DNA of 24,437 nucleotides from DATILI01 sp035476635 (GTDB taxonomy: Bacteria > Pseudomonadota > Gammaproteobacteria > Burkholderiales > Burkholderiaceae_C): contig DATILI010000156.1 in assembly GCA_035476635.1 (NCBI GenBank), positions 1 to 24,437 of the forward strand, given 5' to 3'. The notes under the pieces were generated by a model. That model did no database searches, had not been told where the DNA came from, and saw only the letters and a program-made list of their open reading frames with translations. Positions 14,018 through 22,016 of this stretch are shown here, piece after piece; the first letter of the stretch is position 1; the number at the start of each line of letters is the position of its first letter. The translations under genes were made by a program, and so were the position numbers.

Positions 14018-16113
14018 CGCAAATGAACAGAAAACCAGTCACGACCCTGTTGCTGGTCGAAGACAATCCGGGTGACGCGCGCTTGCTCCACGAGACGCTC
14101 AGGAGGCAGGACGCAAGCCACATTGACCTGGTGCACGTGCAAAGCATGGGCGAAGCCGAGCGATACCTCTCGGCGCATGCGGTTGACATTGTCTTGCTGG
14201 ACTTGGGCCTGCCCGATGCGCAAGGCCTGCAGGCGGTGCTGCGGGCGCATGCGGCGGCTCCTCGGGTTCCCCTGGTGGTGCTGACCGGTCTTGAAGACGA
14301 ATCATTGGCCAGGCAGGCTCTGCAGGAAGGTGCGCAAGACCATCTGATCAAGGGCGAGGTCGATGGCCGGGGACTTCTGCGCGCGCTGGGCTATGCCATC
14401 GAACGCAAGACCATGGAAGACGCGTTGTTCGAGGAAAAGGAGCGTGCCCAGGTCACGCTGAACTGTATCGCCGACGCCGTTGCGTGCACCGACAATCTTG
14501 GAAACATCAGCTTCCTGAATGTCGTGGCGGAGAGCATGACGGGGTGGTCGTTGCAGGAGGCGGTCGGCCGGCCCATGGCCGAGGTTCTGCGCATGTGGGA
14601 TGCCACGGATCGAGAGAGCGTTGATCTGGCGTCGCCGGCACTCCTTCCTGAGAAGTGCAATCTCGTTCGGCGTGATGGGAAGCAAATTCCCATTGAAAAT
14701 TCTGTCGCTCCCATCCGAAACCGGGAAGGGCATGCAACCGGGGCGGTCATCGTCTTCCGGGACGTCAGCGCGGCGCGTGCCACGGCACTGCAGATGACCC
14801 ATGCGGCGGAGCATGATTTCCTGACCGGCCTGCCGAACCGGACGCTGTTGAACGATCGGATCGGGCAGGCGATTGCGTTGGCGTCACGTCACAACAAACG
14901 CGTTGCCGTGTTGTTCCTGGATCTGGATGGTTTCAAGCATGTCAACGATTCCCTGGGCCATCTGATCGGCGACAAGCTTCTTCAATCGGTTGCAAATCGC
15001 CTTGTCGCTTGCGTGCGCAGCGTGGACACGGTCAGTCGGCTGGGTGGCGATGAGTTTGTCGTTGTTCTTTCGGAACTGGAGCGATCGGAAGACGTTGCAA
15101 TCACGGCGAGAAAATTGCTGAAAGTCGTTGCGACCGCCCATTCCATCGACCAGCAAACCCTGCACACGAGCACGAGCATTGGCGTGAGCGTCTATCCAGG
15201 CGATGGCCGGGATGCCGAGACGCTGATCAAGAACGCGGACACGGCGATGTACCAGGCAAAGGAGCGCGGGCGCCAGAGGTATCAGTTTTTCGCACCGGCC
15301 ATGAACGTGCGTGCGGTGCAGCGGCAATTGATCGAAGAGGGCTTGCCCAGCGCCCTGGAGCGCGGCGAGTTTTTCTTGAACTATCTGCCCAAGATCAATC
15401 TGCGGACAGGTGAAATCACCGGTGCGCAAGCATTGATACGATGGACGCACCCGGTTCAAGGGCACGTTCCTCTTGCGCAATTTATTCCGGTCGCCGAAGA
15501 CGGTGGCTATATGTTCCCGATCGGCAATTGGGTACTTCGCGAAGCCTGCCGGCAGGCGCAGGCCTGGGCGGATGCGGGACTGGGCCAGGTGGAGATGGCG
15601 GTGAACATCTGCGCGGCGGAATTTCGAGCGGACCACTTTCTTGACAGTGTCGTTGCAGTGCTTCAGGAGACGGGTTTCGATCCCCGATTTCTGGAGCTGG
15701 AGTTGACCGAGCGTGTCCTGATGAAGAATGCCGCGACCACCGAACTCATCCTGAAGAAACTCAGGGACAAAGGTGTACGCGTCGTTGTGGATGACTTTGG
15801 TACTGGCGCTTCCAGCCTGAGCTTCATTCGGCAGTTTCCGGTTGATACGCTGAAGATCGATCGCTCGTTCGTGCAACAGATCAGTCCCGAGGGTGACCCC
15901 ACGCGCATGGTCGCCACCGTGATTGGCATGGGGCACAGCCTGGATCTGCGGGTCATCGCCGAAGGCGTGGAAACGCGCGAGGGGCTGGTATTTCTACAGG
16001 CACATCAATGCGATGAGGCGCAAGGCTACTATTTCAGCGAGCCCTTGTCGGCCCAGGAGTTCGCCGAATTGCTCAAAGTCGGCCTGGCGGAAACCGCTGA
16101 AGCCAGGGCCTGA
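14014..16113 (+). CDS. REC-PAS-GGDEF-EAL(degenerate) response regulator, predicted diguanylate cyclase
   Basis: The product has 699 residues: REC (10-130, phospho-Asp63), PAS (about 141-260), GGDEF (265-430) and EAL-like (435-690). GGDEF is intact at 344-348 with an RSVD inhibition site at 335-338, so c-di-GMP synthesis with feedback is predicted. In the EAL domain the signature reads QAL (472-474): the metal-binding Glu is Gln (codon CAA). The ligand-contacting Gln of the YQP motif is Leu458. Other EAL residues remain (Asn531, Glu566, Asp593/Asp594, Lys614, Glu650, Gln670), so the domain may bind c-di-GMP or GTP without cleaving it. The start overlaps the previous stop (ATGA); ATG 14023 is an alternative. 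It is the last gene of the phosphosignalling operon. Confidence 0.92.
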   Translation: MTQMNRKPVTTLLLVEDNPGDARLLHETLRRQDASHIDLVHVQSMGEAERYLSAHAVDIVLLDLGLPDAQGLQAVLRAHAAAPRVPLVVLTGLEDESLARQALQEGAQDHLIKGEVDGRGLLRALGYAIERKTMEDALFEEKERAQVTLNCIADAVACTDNLGNISFLNVVAESMTGWSLQEAVGRPMAEVLRMWDATDRESVDLASPALLPEKCNLVRRDGKQIPIENSVAPIRNREGHATGAVIVFRDVSAARATALQMTHAAEHDFLTGLPNRTLLNDRIGQAIALASRHNKRVAVLFLDLDGFKHVNDSLGHLIGDKLLQSVANRLVACVRSVDTVSRLGGDEFVVVLSELERSEDVAITARKLLKVVATAHSIDQQTLHTSTSIGVSVYPGDGRDAETLIKNADTAMYQAKERGRQRYQFFAPAMNVRAVQRQLIEEGLPSALERGEFFLNYLPKINLRTGEITGAQALIRWTHPVQGHVPLAQFIPVAEDGGYMFPIGNWVLREACRQAQAWADAGLGQVEMAVNICAAEFRADHFLDSVVAVLQETGFDPRFLELELTERVLMKNAATTELILKKLRDKGVRVVVDDFGTGASSLSFIRQFPVDTLKIDRSFVQQISPEGDPTRMVATVIGMGHSLDLRVIAEGVETREGLVFLQAHQCDEAQGYYFSEPLSAQEFAELLKVGLAETAEARA

Positions 16114-16190
16114 CATGTAACTGATGGACCTGTCCTACATCGGAACAGCGATGAGTCGATCATCATAAAAGCCTGCCAATGGAGGCCACC

Positions 16191-17261
16191 ATGATCGAGA
16201 TTCGCAAAGGCCAGGCACCGGCCCCCTTGGTGCGCGCGCAATTCAGCGAACGTTTTCGGGCCTCGTTCACCGATCCGGCGTTCCGTCCCGAAGACCAGTC
16301 CATTGCGCGGCTCGAGGAGATTGCCTGGGGCGCGTACGTCGAGGGCCGCAAGGCACCCTTCACGCAGAAGGCGGGCGCGGGCCATGCTGATCCGGACTAT
16401 GACCTGTCCACCGAGTGGGTGGCTACGAAGAAGCGCATCGACGAGGCGCAGCGGCACTGGGCCGATCCGGCGAGCCCATCCCGGGTGTTGCTCATTTGCG
16501 GTTCGGCGCGCAACGACGGCACCTGCCCGGGCGAGATCTCCAAGAGTTTCCGGCTGCTGCAAATCGTGCGCGAAACGCTGGAGCAGTCGTCCGTCATGGT
16601 CGACGTGCTGGACTTGAGCGTGCTGACCTCGGACTACGGTCGCAACATCTATCCCTGCAAGGGCTGCGCGTCCACGGCGATGCCGCTGTGCCACTGGCCC
16701 TGCAGCTGCTACCCGAACCACGCGCTGAACCAGACCAACGACTGGATGGCCGAGATCTATGAGCGCTGGACGGCCGCCCATGCGGTGGTCATCGTCTCGC
16801 CGGTGTACTGGTACCAGAGCCCCAGCCCCTTGAAGCTGATGATGGACCGCCTGGTGTGCGCCGACGGCGGCAACCCCGATCCGACCTCGACCGCGGGCAA
16901 GAATCCGGCCAAGGCGAAGGAACTCGAGATGGCCGGATGGGACTACCCCCAGCACCTGGCCGGGCGTGCCTACGGGCTGGTCATTCACGGCGACGTCGCC
17001 GGCGTCGAAGGCGCGCGCCGCTCCCTGTCGGACTGGCTCGACTGGATGGGCCTGATCGACGCCGGTACGCAGGCGCGCCTGGACCGCTACATCGGCTACT
17101 ACGAGCCCTATGCGACCAGCCACGAGGTGCTGGACCGCGATGCACCGGTGCAGGAGGAGGTGCGCAACGTGGCGCGGGCGGTGGCAAAGGCCGTGGTCGA
17201 ATTGCGCGCTGGCCGGCTCCTGGCGGCGCAGCCCAAGCTGCCGCGGCCCCGGCCAAAATGA
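16191..17261 (+). CDS. Flavodoxin-fold NAD(P)H-dependent FMN reductase-like protein with a Cys cluster
   Basis: This 356-residue protein has an N-terminal extension of about 95 residues followed by a flavodoxin-like domain. LLICGSARNDGTCPGE (100-115) is the FMN-phosphate loop, and SPVYWYQSPSPLKLMMDR (203-220) matches the second flavin-contacting segment. Between them lies a cysteine-rich segment, Cys156-x2-Cys159-x7-Cys167-x3-Cys171-x-Cys173, which could bind a metal or an iron-sulfur centre. It probably carries out two-electron reduction of a quinone, flavin or other small substrate; the substrate is unknown. GGAGG at 16181-16185 stands 5 bases before ATG 16191, so I prefer it to ATG 16179, which overlaps that site. 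It follows the signalling operon after 77 bp and may be separately expressed. Confidence 0.82.
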   Translation: MIEIRKGQAPAPLVRAQFSERFRASFTDPAFRPEDQSIARLEEIAWGAYVEGRKAPFTQKAGAGHADPDYDLSTEWVATKKRIDEAQRHWADPASPSRVLLICGSARNDGTCPGEISKSFRLLQIVRETLEQSSVMVDVLDLSVLTSDYGRNIYPCKGCASTAMPLCHWPCSCYPNHALNQTNDWMAEIYERWTAAHAVVIVSPVYWYQSPSPLKLMMDRLVCADGGNPDPTSTAGKNPAKAKELEMAGWDYPQHLAGRAYGLVIHGDVAGVEGARRSLSDWLDWMGLIDAGTQARLDRYIGYYEPYATSHEVLDRDAPVQEEVRNVARAVAKAVVELRAGRLLAAQPKLPRPRPK

Positions 17262-17306
17262 ACGGATGGCGGCGAATGCAAGACGCATGCGCAAGCGGCA
17301 TGCATG

Positions 17307-20099
17307 TCACGCGGGCGCAAGCCTGGGCAGGAAGTTCGCACTGAAGATCTCGCCCGGCACCGGTCGGCTGAACAAATAGCCCTGCAATTCGTCGCAGTCC
17401 AGCAAGCGCAGCAGGTGCGATTGCTCCTCCGTTTCGACGCCTTCGGCAACGACCTTGAGCTTCAGTGAGTGCGCCAGGTTGATGATGGTGGAAACCAGCG
17501 CCAGGCCTTCGGGTGTGCCCGTCATGCCGATCACGAACGAACGGTCGATCTTCAGCGTGTCCGCTGGCAGCTTGGACAGATAGCTGAGCGACGAGAATCC
17601 GGTGCCGAAATCGTCGATGGCGATGGTCGCGCCCATGGCGCGGATCGTCTGCAGGCTCGCGATGCTGTGCTTGACGTCTTCCATGAGCAGGCTTTCGGTG
17701 ATCTCCAGCTCCAGCCCGGCCGCGGCATGCGCATCGATGCCGATGGCCTGCTCGACTTCCGCGATGAAGCCACGGTTGCGCAGTTGCAGCGGCGACACGT
17801 TCACCGCGATGCGCACGGCGCCCAGGCCCGCGGCGCGCCAGCGCAGGTAGTCCGCAAGCGCCTGGTGCAGCGCCCAGCGTCCCACTTCGTAAATCAACCC
17901 GGTTTCCTCCAGCAGCGGAATGAAATGCCCGGGCGGCACCAGGCCGGTCCGCGGATCATTCCAGCGGATCAGCGCTTCGGCCCCGGTGATCTTGCCGCTG
18001 ACGATGTTCAGCTTGGGCTGGTAGTGGAGTACAAACTCCTCTTTGTCCAGGGCCTGGCGCAGCTGGTTTTCCAGGGTCAGCTTGCCGGCCACGTTCGCTG
18101 TCATTTTCTGGGTGTGGAACAGGTAGCGATTGCCACTGGCCTTCGCGGCCTTGAGTGCGGCTTCGGCGTTCTTGAACAAGGCATCGGCGCCGGCGCCGTC
18201 ATCCGGATACACCGCGCCCCCGACCCGGACGGCGATCCGGAAAACGGCGTCCTCCAGCCGGAACGGTTGCTCCAGAAAAGCCGCCATCGTTTCTTCAAGG
18301 TATCGCGCCAGGTCGGTCTCCGGTTCCACGACCGGCAGCACCACGGCAAAGTGGTCTGCTTCCACGCGCGCCACCAGGCTGGCGTCTCCCGCGCGACGCG
18401 CCAGCCACTGCGCCACCTGCCGCAGGATGGCGTCGCCTGCCGGCTGGCCCAGACTGTCGTTGATGTTCTTGAAGCGCTCCAGGTCGAACAGGAACAAGGC
18501 CAGCTTGTGCCCGCTGCTGGCTGCGCTGCGCATGTGCTGCGCCACGCGCTCGAGAAACAGCTTGCGGTTTGCCAGACCGGTGAGCACGTCGTAGTAGGCG
18601 AGGTATTCGAGTCGATCCTGCTTGTCGATGTGATCGATCGCAAATGCGATGTCGCCGGCCAGTTCCGTCACCAGCTTGAGCTCTTCTTCGCGGAAGAAAT
18701 CGTGCTCGTCGGCATACAGCGCGAGTACGCCGACGGCTTCGTCATAGACGATCAGCGGCATCATGGCGACCGAGTGGATGCCGGCTTCGGCGTATTTCTT
18801 GCCGAACACAACGCGCGGGTCGTTTTGCGCACTGTTGGACACGGCCGGAATCTTCTCCCTGAGCGCCCACGCGGACAGGTTGTTTCCCAGCGTGGCATCG
18901 GGCGTGAGGGCGATCCGGTCCTTGAGGTCGGCCAGGAGCTTTTCGTTCGCGCCGGCCGAGGCGAGTGGAACGATCTTCTGCGTGCTGCGGTCCAGGATGC
19001 CGATCCAGGCGATGCTGAACCCGCCCGCATCGACCGCGATCCGGCAGGCCTCCCGGAAAAGATCGTCTCGGTCGTGGACCCGCACGATCAATGTATTGAT
19101 CGCACTGAGCATGGCGTAGACGCGGTTGAGCTGGCCGATCTTGCTTTCCGCATTCTTGCGTTCGGTGATGTCGGTCGCGACGCCCCGATAGCCCGTATAA
19201 CGATCGCTGGCATCGAAAATCGGCTCGCCGCTCACCTCGATATACCGGGGCGCTCCACCTTCCACATCGCGCCGGTAGACAAGCTGGCGGAAAGGCTTGC
19301 GCGCTTCGAGCAGCGCCCGGTGGTCCTCCCAGCTGGTGCTGGTGGGTGTCAGCCCGGGAATCTCCCAGCCACGCGAACCGATTGCGGCAATCTGCTCCTT
19401 GCCTTCCGTATCGATCGCCTTGCTGCCGGAGAACTTGACGAACCGATACTCCGCGTCCTGTTCCCAGAACCAGTCGGAGGACAGCAAGGTCAGGCTGCGA
19501 AAGCGCGACTCGCTGATGTGCAGGACTTCCTTGGCCTGCCTTTCCGCGCTGACGTCCAGGTGCATGACGACGACGCCGCTCGAAAAGGCGTCGGACAGGG
19601 GTGTGATCGACATCAGGAACCAGCGCCGGTCCGCGGGGGAAAGATACGAATACGTCATCGCAAAGCTCGGCGCCTCACCGGCCAGCACGCAACGGATGCC
19701 CCGCGCCGCCTCGTGCGCCTCGCCTGCGCTTTCTCCCAGCGCGCTGTCGCACATCCGCAGGTAGTTGACGCCGATGCCATAGCCCGGTCCCTGGAGAACA
19801 TGCGCGTGGGTGAATCGCCGCCACGCCGCGTTCACCGAGACAATGCATCCTTCGGTATCGAGCAACGCGATATGCGCGGGCAATGCGTCCAGGATGGCGG
19901 CTTGCTTGGCACTTTCGCTCAGGCGCAAATGATCCTGGGCACGCTGCAGCAAGAAGATCCGGCCGTCTCTGCCCGCCACCGTGTCCACTTCGCCGCCGGT
20001 CAACTCCTCCAGGCGCCGCCCGGTTTCGTGCAGCGTCTGGATCAACGCAAAGACTTCCGCGTCCGCGTTGGTCGGGGAGATCAAGTCGTGGGAGTTCAT
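17307..20099 (-). CDS. PAS-PAS-GAF-GGDEF(degenerate)-EAL protein, predicted c-di-GMP phosphodiesterase
   Basis: This 930-residue soluble protein has a short N-terminal helical region, PAS (about 65-190), PAS/PAC (about 197-318), GAF (about 325-490), a GGDEF-like domain (495-665) and EAL (675-915). The cyclase motif is EADHF (580-584) and the RxxD site is lost, so it should not make c-di-GMP. EAL residues are complete: Glu708, Asn767, Glu802, Asp829/Asp830, Lys850, Glu886, Gln906. It is thus expected to degrade c-di-GMP, with three sensory domains and possibly GTP binding by the dead GGDEF domain. Its ATG overlaps the kaiB stop (ATGA), so it should be translated as the output gene of the kaiC-kaiB operon. 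GAF through EAL is paralogous to the protein at 11642-14017. Confidence 0.92.
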   Translation of the reverse strand: MNSHDLISPTNADAEVFALIQTLHETGRRLEELTGGEVDTVAGRDGRIFLLQRAQDHLRLSESAKQAAILDALPAHIALLDTEGCIVSVNAAWRRFTHAHVLQGPGYGIGVNYLRMCDSALGESAGEAHEAARGIRCVLAGEAPSFAMTYSYLSPADRRWFLMSITPLSDAFSSGVVVMHLDVSAERQAKEVLHISESRFRSLTLLSSDWFWEQDAEYRFVKFSGSKAIDTEGKEQIAAIGSRGWEIPGLTPTSTSWEDHRALLEARKPFRQLVYRRDVEGGAPRYIEVSGEPIFDASDRYTGYRGVATDITERKNAESKIGQLNRVYAMLSAINTLIVRVHDRDDLFREACRIAVDAGGFSIAWIGILDRSTQKIVPLASAGANEKLLADLKDRIALTPDATLGNNLSAWALREKIPAVSNSAQNDPRVVFGKKYAEAGIHSVAMMPLIVYDEAVGVLALYADEHDFFREEELKLVTELAGDIAFAIDHIDKQDRLEYLAYYDVLTGLANRKLFLERVAQHMRSAASSGHKLALFLFDLERFKNINDSLGQPAGDAILRQVAQWLARRAGDASLVARVEADHFAVVLPVVEPETDLARYLEETMAAFLEQPFRLEDAVFRIAVRVGGAVYPDDGAGADALFKNAEAALKAAKASGNRYLFHTQKMTANVAGKLTLENQLRQALDKEEFVLHYQPKLNIVSGKITGAEALIRWNDPRTGLVPPGHFIPLLEETGLIYEVGRWALHQALADYLRWRAAGLGAVRIAVNVSPLQLRNRGFIAEVEQAIGIDAHAAAGLELEITESLLMEDVKHSIASLQTIRAMGATIAIDDFGTGFSSLSYLSKLPADTLKIDRSFVIGMTGTPEGLALVSTIINLAHSLKLKVVAEGVETEEQSHLLRLLDCDELQGYLFSRPVPGEIFSANFLPRLAPA

Positions 20100-20422
20100 G
20101 CGGGGAAGGTGTCGATGCCCAACGCCCGCCGCTCGGGCTGCGTCTCGCCCAGCCCCAAAGCCCGTAGTACTGGCTGCGTCTGGCTCAGCGCGCCGACGAT
20201 TCTTCGAATGGGGGAGGGCGTGAGCTTGATGAGGGTTGGCGTCATGATGATGCCATCAGCCAGCGCCCGCTTCGGATCGCGAAAAACGTCCACGACCTCG
20301 ATCTCGTGTTGACCCGGCAGGTGCTTGCGACAAAGCGCGCCCAGGTTGGAACGCGCCTGTGCGGAGTTGGGCGCGTCGCCCGCGACGTACAGGCGGAACT
20401 TGAACAGGGCGCGGCGGCTCAT
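20096..20422 (-). CDS. kaiB: Circadian clock protein KaiB
   Basis: The 108-residue product has KaiB's usual length and landmarks: FRLYVAGDAPNS (9-20), VVDVFRDPKRA (43-53), the MTPTL segment (60-64) and the SPIRRIVGALS block (70-80). KaiB is a fold-switching thioredoxin-like protein; in cyanobacteria its switched form binds the first (C1) ring of KaiC. The gene overlaps the KaiC C1-only gene upstream and the phosphodiesterase gene downstream, each through ATGA, so all three should be made together. No kaiA is present, as in most non-cyanobacterial Kai systems. Whether this KaiB fold-switches cannot be judged from sequence alone. Confidence 0.92.
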   Translation of the reverse strand: MSRRALFKFRLYVAGDAPNSAQARSNLGALCRKHLPGQHEIEVVDVFRDPKRALADGIIMTPTLIKLTPSPIRRIVGALSQTQPVLRALGLGETQPERRALGIDTFPA

Positions 20423-21177
20423 TGGGAAGTCACTTTCTTCCCGGCTTTTGGGTCCGCGCGTCCGGCGCTGCGGGCTGACGCGACGGCCAGCCCGCGCTCG
20501 CCGATCTGGAATGGCGATTCGTCTTCCTCGAAGCTGGAGCCGCGGTATTTTTGCACCCGCACATTGCGTTGCGAGGCACCGAGCACCACCGTGTGGTTCA
20601 GGATCACCGCGCAGTCGACCATGAACTGCATGAAGCCGAACGGTTGCGTACAGCTGCAGATGGCATCGCCCGGGCCGGCTTTGGCGGTGATGAGGCCCGT
20701 CAGTTCGCGCGCCAACAGCCATTCGTGCAGCCGATAGACCTCGCGCCTTTGCGCCATCGGGTCGGGCAGCAGTGCCAGCACGATGTCCAGCGCATCGAAC
20801 GCAATCCGTCGCGCTCCCATTTGCGTGACCTGCATCTGAAGCGCAGCCAGCATGCCGCAGAGATCGAAATCCCCTGACTGGACCGTATCGACCATCGGTT
20901 GCGCGTCCATGAAGAACAGCTTTTTCTTGCCCAGCTCGGGAAGCTTCCAACCGAAGCTCTCGGCATTGGCCACAATGCGCCCGGAGTGTTCCTCGAAGGC
21001 GACAAAGATGCCCGGCTCCTTGCAGTTTCGCGCGCCGTGGGCCAGGAACTGCAAGGCAAAAATGGTCTTGCCGGAACCGGGTCCGCCGATCAGCAAGGTC
21101 GTGCGGTCGCGTGGCAGGCCTCCCGCGGTGATTTCATCGAAGCCGGTAATGCCGGTCGGTGTCTTGCTGGCTTTCAT
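20419..21177 (-). CDS. kaiC: KaiC reduced to its first (C1) ATPase domain
   Basis: This 252-residue protein corresponds to the C1 half of KaiC. It has a GITGFDEITAGGLPR opening, Walker A GGPGSGKT (31-38), the paired catalytic Glu62/Glu63, a Walker B-like strand RRIAFDALD (123-131) and the KYRGSSFEEDESPF block (210-223) before the usual inter-domain linker. The protein then ends at SQ and TGA where a second domain would begin. No C2 sequence follows in any frame, because kaiB starts at once in an ATGA overlap. C2 carries the phosphorylation sites in cyanobacteria, so this protein should hydrolyse ATP and could bind KaiB but cannot run the classic phospho-cycle. ATG 21177 is supported by GGAGG at 21186-21182. 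That site is preceded by a complementary CCTCC, which might pair with it. Confidence 0.88.
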   Translation of the reverse strand: MKASKTPTGITGFDEITAGGLPRDRTTLLIGGPGSGKTIFALQFLAHGARNCKEPGIFVAFEEHSGRIVANAESFGWKLPELGKKKLFFMDAQPMVDTVQSGDFDLCGMLAALQMQVTQMGARRIAFDALDIVLALLPDPMAQRREVYRLHEWLLARELTGLITAKAGPGDAICSCTQPFGFMQFMVDCAVILNHTVVLGASQRNVRVQKYRGSSFEEDESPFQIGERGLAVASARSAGRADPKAGKKVTSQ

Positions 21178-21323
21178 CGCGCCTCCCGGAGGGAAGCGGA
21201 TGGCAGCGCTGGAATTGCCCTTGTTCACGCATCGCCCCCCTAAAACAGGGAAACGGGTGCTGATCCCTGATACAGGCAATGTCGGCTTGTTTGCTCAGCT
21301 GGTCTGTGCGCTGGCAGACATAG

Positions 21324-22016
21324 TCAACCCAGCAGCTCAGCGTAGGCCTGGCGGTCGGTGGCGTAGCAGCTGCAGGCCACGGCTTCGAGGCCACTGCGGT
21401 CAAGCACCGTGAGTTCGCCCCGGTGGTAGTTGATCAGGCCACCGCGCTGCAAGCTGCCGGCGGCGTTGGTGATGCCGACGCGGCGCACGCCGAGCATATA
21501 GGCCAGGAACTCATGCGTCACATGGAACTGGTCGGCGTGGACGCGGTCCTGGCTCATGAGCAGCCAGCGCGCCAGGCGCGGGCCGATCAGGTGGATGCGC
21601 AGGCAGGCCGCCGACCCGGCCAACTGTGTCATCAGCACACTGATGTAGTGGTTCAGGCCGCGCCGCAGGGCTGCGTTGCGCGCCAGCTCGCGTTGAAGGG
21701 CGCCACTGCCAATGCGCCACGCCGTGCCGGGCCCCTGCACCAGCGCCAGCAGGGGCGAGGTCGTGACGCCCAGCGCCAGCTGCACGCCCAGCATGCCTTC
21801 GCGCCCCACCATGCCGACTTCCAGGCCGGGATGGTTGTCGATCTTGGTGACCAGGGAGATGAATCCGTCAATCGGGAAGTAGGCATAGGGCGTCGGCGTG
21901 CCGGGCTCGCTCAGCACCTGCTCCAACACCAGCTGGACCGGCTCGCAATGGCTGAGCAGGCGCAACCGGTCCCGGCGCGGAAGCTGCTCGACCAGATGAT
22001 TTTCAATGGTGGGCAA
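21324..22016 (-). CDS. Crp/Fnr family transcriptional regulator
   Basis: About 230 residues: an N-terminal cyclic-nucleotide-binding-like beta barrel (through YFPIDGFISLV and VGMVGREGMLGVQ), a dimer helix, and a C-terminal winged helix with FLAYMLGVRRVGIT as the recognition part. There is no N-terminal Cys cluster, so it is not an FNR-type iron-sulfur sensor. The tail has a CSCYA motif, which the second regulator (22390-23109) shares as CECYA. No ATG is available. TTG 22016 (preceded by GGGGA) gives MPTIENHLVEQLP and overlaps the small membrane gene by 14 bp. TTG 22058 is the longer choice. It lies 146 bp upstream of kaiC on the same strand and is a candidate regulator of it. Confidence 0.82.
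   Translation of the reverse strand: MPTIENHLVEQLPRRDRLRLLSHCEPVQLVLEQVLSEPGTPTPYAYFPIDGFISLVTKIDNHPGLEVGMVGREGMLGVQLALGVTTSPLLALVQGPGTAWRIGSGALQRELARNAALRRGLNHYISVLMTQLAGSAACLRIHLIGPRLARWLLMSQDRVHADQFHVTHEFLAYMLGVRRVGITNAAGSLQRGGLINYHRGELTVLDRSGLEAVACSCYATDRQAYAELLG

Noticed and set aside
17285..17303. Two GCATGC palindromes between the convergent oxidoreductase and phosphodiesterase genes as a terminator
   Set aside because: They can pair as a six-base stem, but there is no T-tract on either strand, and such palindromes are common by chance in this DNA.
17469..20312. A 947-codon plus-strand open frame opposite the PAS-PAS-GAF-GGDEF-EAL gene
   Set aside because: No domain is recognisable and the opposite strand encodes full PAS, GAF and EAL domains plus KaiB, so this is an antisense shadow.
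20096..20422. A frameshift hiding the KaiC second domain downstream of the C1-only gene
   Set aside because: All downstream sequence is accounted for by kaiB and then the phosphodiesterase; no Walker motif of a second domain appears in any frame there.
20419..21279. A longer KaiC beginning 34 codons upstream of 21177
   Set aside because: The extra residues do not resemble KaiC, and GGAGG lies just before the ATG at 21177.
21178..21323. FNR/ANR or CRP binding site before kaiC
   Set aside because: ATCAGGGATCA on the minus strand is a direct, not inverted, repeat, and CAGGGA...TCCCTG is short; neither fits TTGAT-N4-ATCAA.
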